A stretch of DNA of 64,000 nt from JACDCY01 sp964350145 (lineage in GTDB: Bacteria > Gemmatimonadota > Gemmatimonadetes > Gemmatimonadales > Gemmatimonadaceae): positions 16,153 through 80,152 of the forward strand of contig CAYGJL010000009.1 of the NCBI GenBank assembly GCA_964350145.1, in the 5' to 3' direction. Numbering within the stretch: the first letter of the stretch is position 1; every line of letters begins with the position of its first letter. Under the pieces are notes generated by a model. That model was not told the DNA's origin. It saw only the letters and a program-made list of their open reading frames with translations, and did no database searches. Both the position numbers and the translations under genes were made by a program. This document shows, piece after piece, positions 53,563-62,739 of the stretch.

Positions 53563-56500
53563 TGCGGCTGACCAAGCTCGAGTTGCAGGGATTCAAGTCT
53601 TTCGCCGACCTGACGGAGTTCAGCTTCGAGCCGGGCGTGACCGCGATCGTCGGTCCGAACGGGTGCGGCAAGTCCAACGTCTCCGACGCGGTGCGCTGGG
53701 TGCTCGGCGAGCAGCGCGCCCGGGCGCTCCGCGGCGCCAAGATGGAAGAGGTGATCTTCCAGGGCTCGTCCGCTCGCCGCCCGGTGAACATTGCCGAAGT
53801 CTCGCTCCATTTCGAGAACGACGACGGCGGGCTCGACGTCCCGTTTCGCGAAGTCGTGGTGACACGGCGCCTCAGCCGCTCCGGCGAGAGCGAGTACTTT
53901 CTCAACCGCTCGGCCTGCCGCCTCCGCGACATCCACGACATGATGCGCGGCACGGGACTCGGCGCCGACGCCGGCGTGGTGATCGAAGCGCGCATGATAG
54001 ACGCGCTCCTGTCCGATAAGCCCGACGAGCGCCGCGAGTTATTTGAAGAAGCGGCGGGCGTCAGCCTGTACCGCGACCGCAAGCGCACGGCAGAGCGGCG
54101 TCTCGAAGAGACCACGGTGGACATCTCGCGGCTCGACGACCTGCTGAGCGAAGTACAGTCGCAGGTGCGCTCGCTCGCGCGCCAGCGAAAGAAGGCCGAG
54201 CGCGCCGAGGAGATTTCCAGGCGGCGATTCACCGTCGAGATCGCGCTGGCGGCGCGCGAGATGGAGTCCTGGCACGGCGAGTTCGCCGACCTCGGCGCCA
54301 AAGTCGCCGGGTTGCGCGAAGCGGCGCCGGCGGCGGAAGCGGAGGTCACCCGCGCCGAAGCAGCGCGCGACGCCGCGCACGGCCTGCGCGCCGCGACGGA
54401 AGCGCAGCGCGCCGAGCTGACGCGGCTGGCCACCGAGCAGCGCGACGCGCTCGACTCGCTGCGGCGCGAGATCATGGTCGCCGAAGAGCGCCAGCGGCAC
54501 GCGCTCATGCGGCGAGAGAAGGCGGAGCAGGAGCACCGCGAGGGCGGAGCGGTCGCGGAGCGCGTCGCCGCGGAACGCGCGCGGTCGGCAGATGAGCGTG
54601 CGAAGCTGGAGTACGAGCTGACCGAGGCGATCGACGCGGTGCAGAAGGAAGTCGGCGCCGAGGAGGAAGTTCGCGGCGCGCTCGCCGCGGCCCGCGCCGC
54701 GCTGGAAGCGGCGGAGCGAAAGGCGCGCGACCTGTCGGAGCATCTGCATCGGCTGACGCTGGACCGCGACGCGGCCGGTCGGGAGCTGGGTGAGCTGGAG
54801 CAGCGGCTCGTGGCGCTGTCGCAGGAAGAGCAGCAATTGCGTGAGACCGCGGGCGGCATCGAGCGCGAGATGAATTCCGCGCGCGACGGGCTGGAGATCG
54901 CGCGCACGCAGCTCGTTGCGGCCGAAGCCAAGGCCGCCGAAGCGGAGGCGTCCGTGCACATCGCGCGCGACTCGGAGGCGCTCGCGCGCGCGGAGATGCT
55001 GAGCGTGAGCGAAGAGCAGACCACGATGGAAGCGCGGATGCACGCGCTCGAAGCGCTCGAGAGCGAGCGCGTGGGGCTCGCGCCCGCCGCGGCGCGTCTG
55101 CTCGAAGATCGCGACCAGTTCGGTGCGGGCGCCATTCTCGGTCCGCTCAGCGATTTCATCACCGCGGGCACGACCGCCGCGGGACTGGTGGAGCGCTTCC
55201 TCGGCGCGGGCGTGCACGCCGTGCTCGTGCGCGACACGGGCGTGGCCGACGCGGTGCGCGAATGGCACCTGCGCACGAATCCCGGTCCCCTGCTCCTGTT
55301 GCCAGCCGACCGCGCGCCGGACGCCGCGTCCTCCCAGGAAGCGGACGAGCTGCTGCACAGCGTCACGCCGGCCGCGCCCGCGGACCGGTGGGTCCGCGCG
55401 CTGCTCGGCGGCACGAGGCCGCTCGGCGAGGGAACCGCGTTCGTGGACGCTCGGGGCGCGGTCTGGCTGCCGGGCGCGCTGGCCGGACCGGGTCCGCTGC
55501 GGCGCAAAGCCGAGCTGGGCGAGCTGGGCGAACGGCTCACGGAAGCCCGCGCGCGGCACGCGGAGTCGTCGGCGCGATCCCGCGCTGCGCGGCATTCGCT
55601 CGCGGCCGCCGAGGCTGTGCTCGAGACCGCGAACGCGACGGTCGCCACGGCGACGCGGAACACGCGACAGGCCGAGGATCGCTTCTCCGAGCTGCACCGG
55701 CAGCATCAACGCGCCGCGCGAGAGTTGACGGAAGCGGCCGCGGCGCGCGCGCGGATAGACGAGCGCCGGGCCGAGCTGACCAGGCGCATGGCGGGCGTGG
55801 ACGCGCAGCTTCAGGCGCAGAGCGAGCACACCAGCGAGCGTGAGGCGGAGATCGCGACGGCGCGCGCGCTGCTCGTTGACGCGGAGCGCAAGCAGGAGGC
55901 AGCGCGCGAGCGGCGCACCGATGCGCAGGTGGCACGGGCGCAAGCCGAAGCGCGGCTGCAAGTCGCGCAGGACCGCGAGCGGCACCTCGACGAAGAGCTT
56001 GCGTCGGCATCCACGCGCGTGGAGTCGCTCGTGACCGAGCTGTCCACGCTGTCGCAGTCGGACGCGCACCTCGGCGAGCAGCTCGCCAAGTCGCGGCTCG
56101 ATCTCGATGCGCTCGACGCGACATACAAGGACGTCGAGGCCCGGATGGCCGCGGCCGAGTTGGGAGTGAAGACGACCGACGAAGATCTCACGCGCGCGGA
56201 GCACGAGCTGGATGAGGTCCGCCGCCGGGCGCACGCGCTGCGCGAGGAGCTGCACGCCGCGGAGCTGCGATACAGCGAGCTGTCGGGCAAGCAAACGAGC
56301 ATCCGCGAGCGGCTGGAGATAGAGTGGCGGAAGCCGCTGGACGAGCTGCTGGCGTCGGCTGAGCCGCTGGATTTGTCGGACCACGATTTGCGCGCCGAGG
56401 CCGCCGCGCTGCGGGAGCAGTCCGATGCGCTCGGCCCCGTGAACCCGCTGGCGATCGAGGAGCACGACGAGGAGTCCAAGCGGCTCGAGTTCCTGACAGC

Positions 56501-57083
56501 GCAGCGCACCGACCTCGCGTCGGCCAAGGCGTCGCTGCATCAGGCGATCCGCGAGATAGACGTGACGGCGCGCGATCTGTTCTTGACGACGTTCGTCGCC
56601 GTACGGGAGAACTTCAAGCGGATCTTCGTCACGCTGTTCGGCGGCGGCGAATGTGATCTGCGGCTGGAGAATCCCGACACGCCGCTCGAAGGCGACATCG
56701 AGATCCACGCCTCGCCGCGGGGCAAGCGGACGCAGCGGATCCACCTGCTCTCGAGTGGCGAGCGGGCGCTGGTGGCGCTGTCGCTGCTGTTCGGGATATT
56801 CCTGAACAAGCCGAGCCCGTTCTGCCTGCTGGACGAGGTTGACGCGCCGCTGGACGATCAGAACATCGGCCGGTTCGTGCGAATGCTGAACGAGTTCAAG
56901 CAGAAGACCCAGTTCATCGTGATCACGCACAACCCGCGGACCACTACCGAAGCGGCGGACTCGGTGTATGGTGTGACGATGCAGGAGCCGGGGGTTTCGA
57001 GTCTCGTGAGTGTTCGGCTGACTGGCGACAGAGCGGCTGAAAGCGAAGTGCGTGACGAGAGCACGGCTTCGTTGGTCGCTTGA
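53562..57083 (+). CDS. smc: Chromosome segregation protein SMC
   Basis: 1173 residues. Walker A GPNGCGKSNVSDAVRWVLGEQ shortened here to GPNGCGKSN (31-39), two long coiled coils around the hinge (~500-640), ABC signature LSSGERALVALSL and Walker B CLLDEVDAPLDD. It compacts DNA and loads at parS with ScpAB. Start GTG 53562 shares a base with the preceding stop TAG; the N-terminal LTKLELQGFKSFAD confirms it. scpAB not in window. The coiled coils are unusually Ala/Arg/Glu-rich because of high GC. Confidence 0.96.
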   Translation: MRLTKLELQGFKSFADLTEFSFEPGVTAIVGPNGCGKSNVSDAVRWVLGEQRARALRGAKMEEVIFQGSSARRPVNIAEVSLHFENDDGGLDVPFREVVVTRRLSRSGESEYFLNRSACRLRDIHDMMRGTGLGADAGVVIEARMIDALLSDKPDERRELFEEAAGVSLYRDRKRTAERRLEETTVDISRLDDLLSEVQSQVRSLARQRKKAERAEEISRRRFTVEIALAAREMESWHGEFADLGAKVAGLREAAPAAEAEVTRAEAARDAAHGLRAATEAQRAELTRLATEQRDALDSLRREIMVAEERQRHALMRREKAEQEHREGGAVAERVAAERARSADERAKLEYELTEAIDAVQKEVGAEEEVRGALAAARAALEAAERKARDLSEHLHRLTLDRDAAGRELGELEQRLVALSQEEQQLRETAGGIEREMNSARDGLEIARTQLVAAEAKAAEAEASVHIARDSEALARAEMLSVSEEQTTMEARMHALEALESERVGLAPAAARLLEDRDQFGAGAILGPLSDFITAGTTAAGLVERFLGAGVHAVLVRDTGVADAVREWHLRTNPGPLLLLPADRAPDAASSQEADELLHSVTPAAPADRWVRALLGGTRPLGEGTAFVDARGAVWLPGALAGPGPLRRKAELGELGERLTEARARHAESSARSRAARHSLAAAEAVLETANATVATATRNTRQAEDRFSELHRQHQRAARELTEAAAARARIDERRAELTRRMAGVDAQLQAQSEHTSEREAEIATARALLVDAERKQEAARERRTDAQVARAQAEARLQVAQDRERHLDEELASASTRVESLVTELSTLSQSDAHLGEQLAKSRLDLDALDATYKDVEARMAAAELGVKTTDEDLTRAEHELDEVRRRAHALREELHAAELRYSELSGKQTSIRERLEIEWRKPLDELLASAEPLDLSDHDLRAEAAALREQSDALGPVNPLAIEEHDEESKRLEFLTAQRTDLASAKASLHQAIREIDVTARDLFLTTFVAVRENFKRIFVTLFGGGECDLRLENPDTPLEGDIEIHASPRGKRTQRIHLLSSGERALVALSLLFGIFLNKPSPFCLLDEVDAPLDDQNIGRFVRMLNEFKQKTQFIVITHNPRTTTEAADSVYGVTMQEPGVSSLVSVRLTGDRAAESEVRDESTASLVA

Positions 57084-57088
57084 CGGCG

Positions 57089-57116
57089 CTGCGTGCTGCG
57101 TACTGCGGCCTGCGCC
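57089..57116. repeat. Heptamer tract G: four CTGCGNN units
   Basis: CTGCGTG, CTGCGTA, CTGCGGC, CTGCGCC in tandem, five bases after the smc stop. No inverted partner is seen, so it is a half-element or a remnant. Confidence 0.8.
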
Positions 57117-57143
57117 CAAACTACCTAGAACGAACGACATAGA

Positions 57144-58187
57144 ATGCTGGTCGTGATGAAGCACGGCGCTACGCGCGCCGAGATAGATAGGGTCGTCGAG
57201 ATCGTCGAGGAGATGGGATACTCGGCGCGCCCGATGCCGGGAGCACAGCGCACGGCCGTCGGCATCGTCGGGAATGATGGACGCGTGGACGCCTCACGGC
57301 TGCAGGCGCTGGCGGGAGTGGCGCAGGTGATTCACGTCACCCAGCCATACAAGCAGGTGTCGCGCGAGTGGCGGCCGGAGAACACCATCGTCACGATCGC
57401 GCCGGGCGTTTCGTTCGGCGGTGACGCCGCCCCGGTGGTGGCCGGACCGTGCTCAGTCGAAGGCGAGCGGCAGATCATCGCCGCGGCGCGGGCGGTTCGC
57501 GACGCGGGCGCTAGCGCGCTACGCGGCGGCGCGTACAAGCCGCGCAGCTCGCCGTACTCGTTTCAGGGGCTCGGCAAGCAGGGTCTCGAGCTGCTCGCCC
57601 TGGCGAAGCGCGAGACCGGGCTTCCGATCGTGACCGAGGCGATGGACGACGAGGGCGCGCACCTCGTGGCCGAAGTCGCCGACTGCATCCAGATCGGCGC
57701 GCGGAACATGCAGAACTATTCCCTGCTCAAGACCGTGGGCCGGATCGGCAAGCCGGTGCTGCTCAAGCGCGGCATGGCGGCGACGATCCACGACCTGCTG
57801 CTGAGCGCGGAGTACATCCTCGCCGAAGGAAATACGCAGGTGATCCTGTGCGAGCGTGGCGTGCGCACCTTCGACACCGCCACGCGCAACATGCTCGATC
57901 TGAGCGCGATTCCCACGGTGCATCAGCTGTCGCACCTGCCGATCGTCGCGGACCCGAGCCACGGCACCGGAATGCGCGACAAGGTCGGCCCGATGGCTCG
58001 CGCCGCCCTCGCGGCCGGCGCCGACGGGCTGCTGATCGAGGTCCATCCGGAGCCCGACCGCGCGCTGTCCGACGGCGCGCAGTCGCTGTACCCTGAGCAG
58101 TTCGCCGCGCTGATGGAAGAGCTGCGCGGAGTGGCCGCGGCCATAGGGCGCGAGATACCCCAGAACGCAGGAACGGTACGCGTTTAG
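57144..58187 (+). CDS. aroF: 3-deoxy-7-phosphoheptulonate (DAHP) synthase, type I-beta
   Basis: 347 residues. First step of the shikimate route. N-terminal ferredoxin-like regulatory domain (LVVMKHGATRAEIDRVVEIVEEMGY, ~1-70), then the TIM barrel: VVAGPCSVEGERQI, LRGGAYKPRSSPYSFQGLG, IVTEAMD, QIGARNMQNYSLL, VLLKRGM, ERGVRTF, PIVADPSHGTG. The ACT-like domain may allow Phe/Tyr feedback as in Thermotoga. It lies 60 bp after smc and 15 bp before lolA. Confidence 0.94.
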   Translation: MLVVMKHGATRAEIDRVVEIVEEMGYSARPMPGAQRTAVGIVGNDGRVDASRLQALAGVAQVIHVTQPYKQVSREWRPENTIVTIAPGVSFGGDAAPVVAGPCSVEGERQIIAAARAVRDAGASALRGGAYKPRSSPYSFQGLGKQGLELLALAKRETGLPIVTEAMDDEGAHLVAEVADCIQIGARNMQNYSLLKTVGRIGKPVLLKRGMAATIHDLLLSAEYILAEGNTQVILCERGVRTFDTATRNMLDLSAIPTVHQLSHLPIVADPSHGTGMRDKVGPMARAALAAGADGLLIEVHPEPDRALSDGAQSLYPEQFAALMEELRGVAAAIGREIPQNAGTVRV

Positions 58188-58202
58188 CAGGGTACTCTCT
58201 TC

Positions 58203-58871
58203 ATGCTGAAATCGATCGCCTTTTCCGTCGCCCTCGGCGCTGCCACGGCCTCCGGCCTGCCTGCCCAGTCGCTGGGCGATCTAGTGGATCGCGCCGCCGC
58301 GGAGCACGCCAAAATGCGCACCGCGAAGGTGCAGTTCACCCAGGTCATCACCAACCCGCTGACCGGCAACCGGATCAACGCGCGCGGCCAGGTGCTGCGG
58401 AAAGCGCCCGATCTGCTGGCGATCACGTTCACCGATCCCGCGGGGGACAAGATCATCTCGGACGGGAAGGCGGTGTGGGTTTACCTGCCGAGCACGACTC
58501 CCGGACAGGTGATGAAGATGACAGCGGGCGGAAGCGAGGCCGAGCGACTCGACCCGGCGACCCAGCTGCTGCGATCACCGAGGTCCCGGTTCAACATCGC
58601 GGACGGCGGAACGCAGACGATCGGCGGCCGGGCCACGCGGGTGGTGCTGCTGACTCCGAAGGGCCGCGAGACATTCACGAACGCGAAGGTCTGGATTGAT
58701 ACCCGGAATTCGCTCGTTCGAAGATTTGAAGTCACGGAGCCGAGTGGGTTGGTGAGGAACGTGACGTTGACGTCGATTCAGGCGAATGTTGCGGTGCCGG
58801 CATCGGCGTTCCGGTTCACTCCGCCTCGCGGAGTGAGAGTTATTGATCAGGGGCAGCTCGGGAGACAGTAG
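58203..58871 (+). CDS. lolA: Outer-membrane lipoprotein carrier protein LolA
   Basis: 222 residues with a signal peptide (to about LPAQ, 22). LolA-like fold: LVDRAAAEHAKMRTAKVQFTQVITNPLTG, RKAPDLLAITFTDPAGDKIISDGKAVWVYLPSTTPGQV, VRRFEVTEPSGLVRNVTLTSIQANVAVPASAFRFTPPRGVRV. Carries lipoproteins across the periplasm, consistent with a diderm cell and the lipoboxes in the window. Convergent with the DUF2520 gene across element F. Confidence 0.91.
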   Translation: MLKSIAFSVALGAATASGLPAQSLGDLVDRAAAEHAKMRTAKVQFTQVITNPLTGNRINARGQVLRKAPDLLAITFTDPAGDKIISDGKAVWVYLPSTTPGQVMKMTAGGSEAERLDPATQLLRSPRSRFNIADGGTQTIGGRATRVVLLTPKGRETFTNAKVWIDTRNSLVRRFEVTEPSGLVRNVTLTSIQANVAVPASAFRFTPPRGVRVIDQGQLGRQ

Positions 58872-58892
58872 CAGGCCACGAGAATGGCTAGA

Positions 58893-59130
58893 GGGAATCC
58901 TAGCTGTTAGCCGCGAGTTGATCAGTCGCGAGCAGGAAGTACCAGCGGGACTTCCTTGAATGCGAGATGACTCGTCGGGCGTGACCAAATCAGCATCGGT
59001 GAGCGCGCGACTGTAGCAGTCGTGAATAAAGTTCTCGCGTCCCCACCCACTTTACTCGAGACTGTCAGTGTATCTTCGCAGGTACTTCCTGCTTACCACT
59101 GACCAACTCAACGCTAACAGCTAGGATCCC
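58893..59130. repeat. Inverted repeat F, ~50-bp arms around a 137-bp loop
   Basis: Left arm 58893-58943 and right arm 59081-59130 pair at roughly 42 of 50 positions; shared pieces include CCTAGCTGTTAGC and CAGGAAGTACC. Units of about 7 bp (TGGTCAG, TGGTAAG, CAGGAAG on the minus strand) are visible in the right arm. The loop contains a small hairpin CGACTG-TAG-CAGTCG (59007-59021) but no reading frame. It fills most of the 302-bp convergent spacer 58872-59173. Confidence 0.88.
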
Positions 59131-59173
59131 GCCGCCAAATCTCTGTAGGCAGCTGGACGGACATGATTCCGCT

Positions 59174-60052
59174 CTACCGAGATATCGTCGTTTTTCCGGG
59201 GAGCAGCGCCCTCTCGATCTGAGCCAAAGCGACTGGATCCGTCCCTCTTTCTTTGGCCATCCTCAACGCAGCCAGGGATAAACGTCGGTACACGCCGAGC
59301 GCCCGATCATCCCCCGCCAGCGCATCGAGATGCTTCCGCACCATCACTGCGTCGCCGCGGACTACCGGCCCCGTCAGCGCCTGCTCCGGCGATTTTCCCG
59401 CGGCGTTCGCCAATGCCCCGGTCATCAGCGAGTGCACCGCCGACTCCGCGCTCTTCGCTCCGACGCCGATGCTCTCCATCAGCTCCGCCGCGATCGCGGC
59501 GAGCACGATCGGAAAGTTTGCGGAGAACACCGCCGCCGCGTGGTACGTCGGCTTGCCGCCACCGGGAATGTCTATCGTGCGCGCGCCTACGTGCCCGGCG
59601 AGCCGCCGCGATGTGGACCGCGCGTCCGAGTGCCCGTCTATTCCCACCCACGCTCCGCGTAGCAGCTCGGGCGCGCGGTCGGGATCGAGAAACGGCACCA
59701 GTGGATGGAACGTCCCGCCGTACAGCCCGCGCTCGTCTATCACTTCGAAACCCGCCGGCTCCGCGGTTCCGCTGGTGTGCAGTATCACCGTCCCGCTCGT
59801 GAGCGGCTCGGGCCCGCTGTACTGCGCTCCGCCCAGGACCTGATCGAGCGCGGCTTCGATCTGATCGTCGCGCACCGCGAGGATCACCGTGTTCGCGCGC
59901 GAGATGTCCGCGGGGAGCGTGCCGTGCGACGTCGCGCCGGCCGCGGCGCGCTTGCCGTGCACGCCGACGATCTCCACGCCGGCGCTGCGAAAAGCGCGGG
60001 CGAGTCCCTGTCCGACCCGGCCCGCGCCGACGATGAATACCCGCTCGCTCAT
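59174..60052 (-). CDS. Rossmann-like and DUF2520 domain protein
   Basis: 292 residues. N-terminal dinucleotide-binding domain with VFIVGAGRVGQGLARAFRSAGVEI, then NTVILAVRDDQIEAAL; the C-terminal DUF2520 helical domain includes GGTFHPLVPF and GGGKPTYHAAAVFSANFPIVLAA. This is the arrangement of NADP-dependent oxidoreductases of the F420/ProC/ketopantoate group; the substrate is unknown. Start ATG 60052 overlaps the ctpA stop (ATGA). Confidence 0.88.
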   Translation of the reverse strand: MSERVFIVGAGRVGQGLARAFRSAGVEIVGVHGKRAAAGATSHGTLPADISRANTVILAVRDDQIEAALDQVLGGAQYSGPEPLTSGTVILHTSGTAEPAGFEVIDERGLYGGTFHPLVPFLDPDRAPELLRGAWVGIDGHSDARSTSRRLAGHVGARTIDIPGGGKPTYHAAAVFSANFPIVLAAIAAELMESIGVGAKSAESAVHSLMTGALANAAGKSPEQALTGPVVRGDAVMVRKHLDALAGDDRALGVYRRLSLAALRMAKERGTDPVALAQIERALLPGKTTISR

Positions 60053-61683
60053 TCGCGCAGCGCTTGCTTCTCGGCGTCCGCGCCCATCGCCTCCACCCGC
60101 TGCACCAGATCGCGGGCATCCCGCGACGCGTTGATCACGCTCAGCGCGGCGAGAATCACGGCGTCGTGCGCCGCCCGCCGCTGGAACTCGGCTTCGGGGC
60201 CGAGCACGTACCGCGCTATCTCGAAGCCGAGCACGCGACTGACGTACAGCGCCGCGTCGTCGTAAATGACTTTGGGAACGTCGATCCCGCGCTGCCGCAT
60301 CCGGTTCCACAGGTCGTCGAGCATCGGCTGCGTGACCTCGAACCCCGCGGTGATCCCGTTACCGGCACGCTTGGCCCCCAGCGCGTAGTCGGTGATCGCG
60401 TCCCTGAACCGGCGCACGTTCGGCCCGAGTGCCTGCAGCAGCTCAGCCGCTTCTGGAGCGTCGGTCGTGTCGCCCGCCAGCGCGTCGGGCACGATGCCGC
60501 CGCCGCCGAGGATCGTCCGCCCACCCTTGCTTCTGAACCTGGTGCGCTTCCTCTCGGGCTCGTCGCCCAGCGGCGAGTCGCGCTCGGACGACTGCGCAAT
60601 CGAGCGGCCGAGCGGTGTGTACCACCTTGCGGTCGTCAGCTTGACCGCTCCGGTGTGCTCGGCGGCCATGGGAAAGACCGTCTGGGCGCTCCCCTTCCCG
60701 TACGTCGGCCGTCCGATGATCGCGGCGCGATCGAGATCCTGCAGCGCGCCCGCGACGATCTCCGACGCGCTAGCGCTGCGCCGATCCACGAGTACCACCA
60801 GCGGAAGCTGCGGCCACGACTGCGCCGCGCTGTCCACGAAGTCGCGGTTCGCGTCCGGCGTACGTCCGCGAATCCGGACGATCGGATCGCCCTGGTCGAG
60901 GAAGAGGTCGGCGACCTTGACGCCCTGGTGCAGCAGACCGCCCGGGTTCACGCGCAGGTCGAGGATGAGCGTCTTCATCCCCGCGCCTAGCAGCTGGCGG
61001 ACCGCGCGCTCGACTTCGTCGGCCGTGGAATCGGTAAAGACCTTGAGGTCTATGTAGCCGACGCCCGGCGCCACCATCGCGGAGCGCCGCACGGCGTTCT
61101 GGTGCACGCGGCCGCGGGTGAAGCGGAGCATCAGCGGCTGCTCGAAGTTCACGCGGTCAACAACCACGGACACGGGGCTTCCTTCCGGCCCGCGCAGCGC
61201 GCGCGACGCCTCCTCGGACGTCCAGTTGAACGTGGACTTGCCGTTGATCTCCAGGATCCGGTCGCCGGTCTGCAATCCCGCGCGCTCGGCGGGGCTCCCC
61301 GGTAGCGGTGCGATGACGATGATCCAGCCATCGCGAATGTCCACCTGCATCCCGACGCCGACGTAGTTCCCGCTCGTGGTCTCCGACAGCCGCGCGGCGC
61401 GCTCGCTCGAGAGGAAGCGACTGTACGGGTCGCCGAGCTGATACAGCAGCCCGTCCACCGACATCTTGTAGAGCTGGTCCTCACCGATGGAATCCACGTA
61501 GTCGCGCGCGATGTGCGCCTTGACGTTGTCGTACAGCCGCGCGGCTTCGTACGCCGTAGGTGGTCCGCCGCGCGCGCCGCGGTGCACCAGCGCGCCGCCG
61601 GCGACGATCGCGATCAGGAATACGACCGCGACGAGTCCGGTGCGATACGCCTGATCGCCACTGAGGCGTCTAAGAAAGTCCAC
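60049..61683 (-). CDS. ctpA: C-terminal processing peptidase (S41A)
   Basis: 544 residues. N-terminal TM anchor (~20-38), PDZ domain (~100-190: GVGMQVDIRDGWIIVIAPLPGSPAERAGLQTGDRILEING) and the protease domain with catalytic Ser in RRSASASEIVAGAL and Lys in TYGKGSAQTVFP. The ~140-residue C-terminal helical extension is long. A periplasmic tail-specific protease. Start GTG 61683, within the tmk coding end (14-bp overlap). Confidence 0.92.
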   Translation of the reverse strand: MDFLRRLSGDQAYRTGLVAVVFLIAIVAGGALVHRGARGGPPTAYEAARLYDNVKAHIARDYVDSIGEDQLYKMSVDGLLYQLGDPYSRFLSSERAARLSETTSGNYVGVGMQVDIRDGWIIVIAPLPGSPAERAGLQTGDRILEINGKSTFNWTSEEASRALRGPEGSPVSVVVDRVNFEQPLMLRFTRGRVHQNAVRRSAMVAPGVGYIDLKVFTDSTADEVERAVRQLLGAGMKTLILDLRVNPGGLLHQGVKVADLFLDQGDPIVRIRGRTPDANRDFVDSAAQSWPQLPLVVLVDRRSASASEIVAGALQDLDRAAIIGRPTYGKGSAQTVFPMAAEHTGAVKLTTARWYTPLGRSIAQSSERDSPLGDEPERKRTRFRSKGGRTILGGGGIVPDALAGDTTDAPEAAELLQALGPNVRRFRDAITDYALGAKRAGNGITAGFEVTQPMLDDLWNRMRQRGIDVPKVIYDDAALYVSRVLGFEIARYVLGPEAEFQRRAAHDAVILAALSVINASRDARDLVQRVEAMGADAEKQALRE

Positions 61684-62356
61684 TGTGCTCCGGTTGCCGT
61701 AACATCCAGAATCTGTCGGGAAGATTGTCCGCCAGCGCGTCCGCGACGCGAGCGGCCACCTCTTCCGCGCTGCCGCGGGCATCCACGCTCACGATCCGGC
61801 CGCACTCCGGATGCTCCGCCGACCACTCGTCGGTCGCGAACGTCGCGAATGCCCGGCCAATCCGGTCGTGAAACTCAGCGTCGAGCTGCTCCATCCGGTC
61901 ACTACTCCCGCGGCCGCTCGCGCGTTCCAATCCGCTCCGCACGGGATAGTCGAGAATGACCGTGAGATCGGGCACCAGCCCGGCGGTCGCAAGCTTGTTG
62001 GCCCCGCGCACTTCCTCTTCGGGCAGTCCGCGTCCCGCGATCTGATATGCGTAAGTCGACAGGAAAAACCGGTCGAGCACGACGATTTTCCCAGCCGCGA
62101 TCGCCGGCGCGATCTCGCGCCCGCACAGCTCCGCGCGCGAAGCCATGAACAACAGCGCTTCCGCCGCGGGCGATATCTCGTTCCCCGGCCGGAGCAGAAT
62201 CTCGCGGACCTGGTCGCCGACGGCGGTGCCGCCCGGCTCGCGGAACGATACGGCGGTGATTCCCGCGTCCTTCAGACGGCGCAGCAGCAAATCCACCTGC
62301 GTGGACTTACCGACACCCTCCGCGCCCTCGAAGACGACGAGCCCGCCGGCTGACAT
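61670..62356 (-). CDS. tmk: dTMP kinase
   Basis: 228 residues. P-loop FEGAEGVGKSTQ, FREPGGTAVGDQVREILL (DR(Y/H)-like region), VVLDRFFLSTYAYQIAGRG and LDYPVRSGLERASGRG. Phosphorylates dTMP to dTDP. Overlaps ctpA by 14 bp and starts 3 bp after the ylbF-like gene. Confidence 0.94.
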   Translation of the reverse strand: MSAGGLVVFEGAEGVGKSTQVDLLLRRLKDAGITAVSFREPGGTAVGDQVREILLRPGNEISPAAEALLFMASRAELCGREIAPAIAAGKIVVLDRFFLSTYAYQIAGRGLPEEEVRGANKLATAGLVPDLTVILDYPVRSGLERASGRGSSDRMEQLDAEFHDRIGRAFATFATDEWSAEHPECGRIVSVDARGSAEEVAARVADALADNLPDRFWMLRQPEHSGLS

Positions 62357-62359
62357 CGA

Positions 62360-62713
62360 TCAACCGAGCGTGATGATGGGACTGGCCGCGCCCTTCTTCA
62401 TGCCGTCGAGTATCCAGCCGTTCACCTGCGCCATCAGCTTGTCGAAATTTTCCTGCGCGACGATGGCGCTCTGATACACGGGATTCACCTGGATGCGGCC
62501 GAGCAAGTCGTCGAGCTGCTGCTCCATCTCCGCGGTGGGCTGCTCGCCGCGCTCCATCATGCGCTGCGCGTCGGTGCGAATCTTCTCCATCTCCTTGAGC
62601 AGCGCGACGGCGGTGGCGTCACCGTTCAATGCTTCGCCGGAGCGCTTCACCAGCTTGTATTCGTCGGTCTGGCCGATCTGCCGGCCGAGATCTCTTGCTT
62701 TTTCCTCGAGCAT
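62360..62713 (-). CDS. YlbF/YmcA family protein
   Basis: 117 residues, all-helical. ARDLGRQIGQTDEYKLVKRSGEALNGDATAVALLKEMEKI and GRIQVNPVYQSAIVAQENFDKLMAQVNGWI match the YlbF/Com_YlbF family. In B. subtilis, YlbF-YmcA-YaaT influences RNase Y; no RNase Y is visible here. Start ATG 62713 fixed by GGAG five bases upstream. Confidence 0.86.
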   Translation of the reverse strand: MLEEKARDLGRQIGQTDEYKLVKRSGEALNGDATAVALLKEMEKIRTDAQRMMERGEQPTAEMEQQLDDLLGRIQVNPVYQSAIVAQENFDKLMAQVNGWILDGMKKGAASPIITLG

Positions 62714-62739
62714 CACGTCTCCAGAACGAAATTCGTCAG

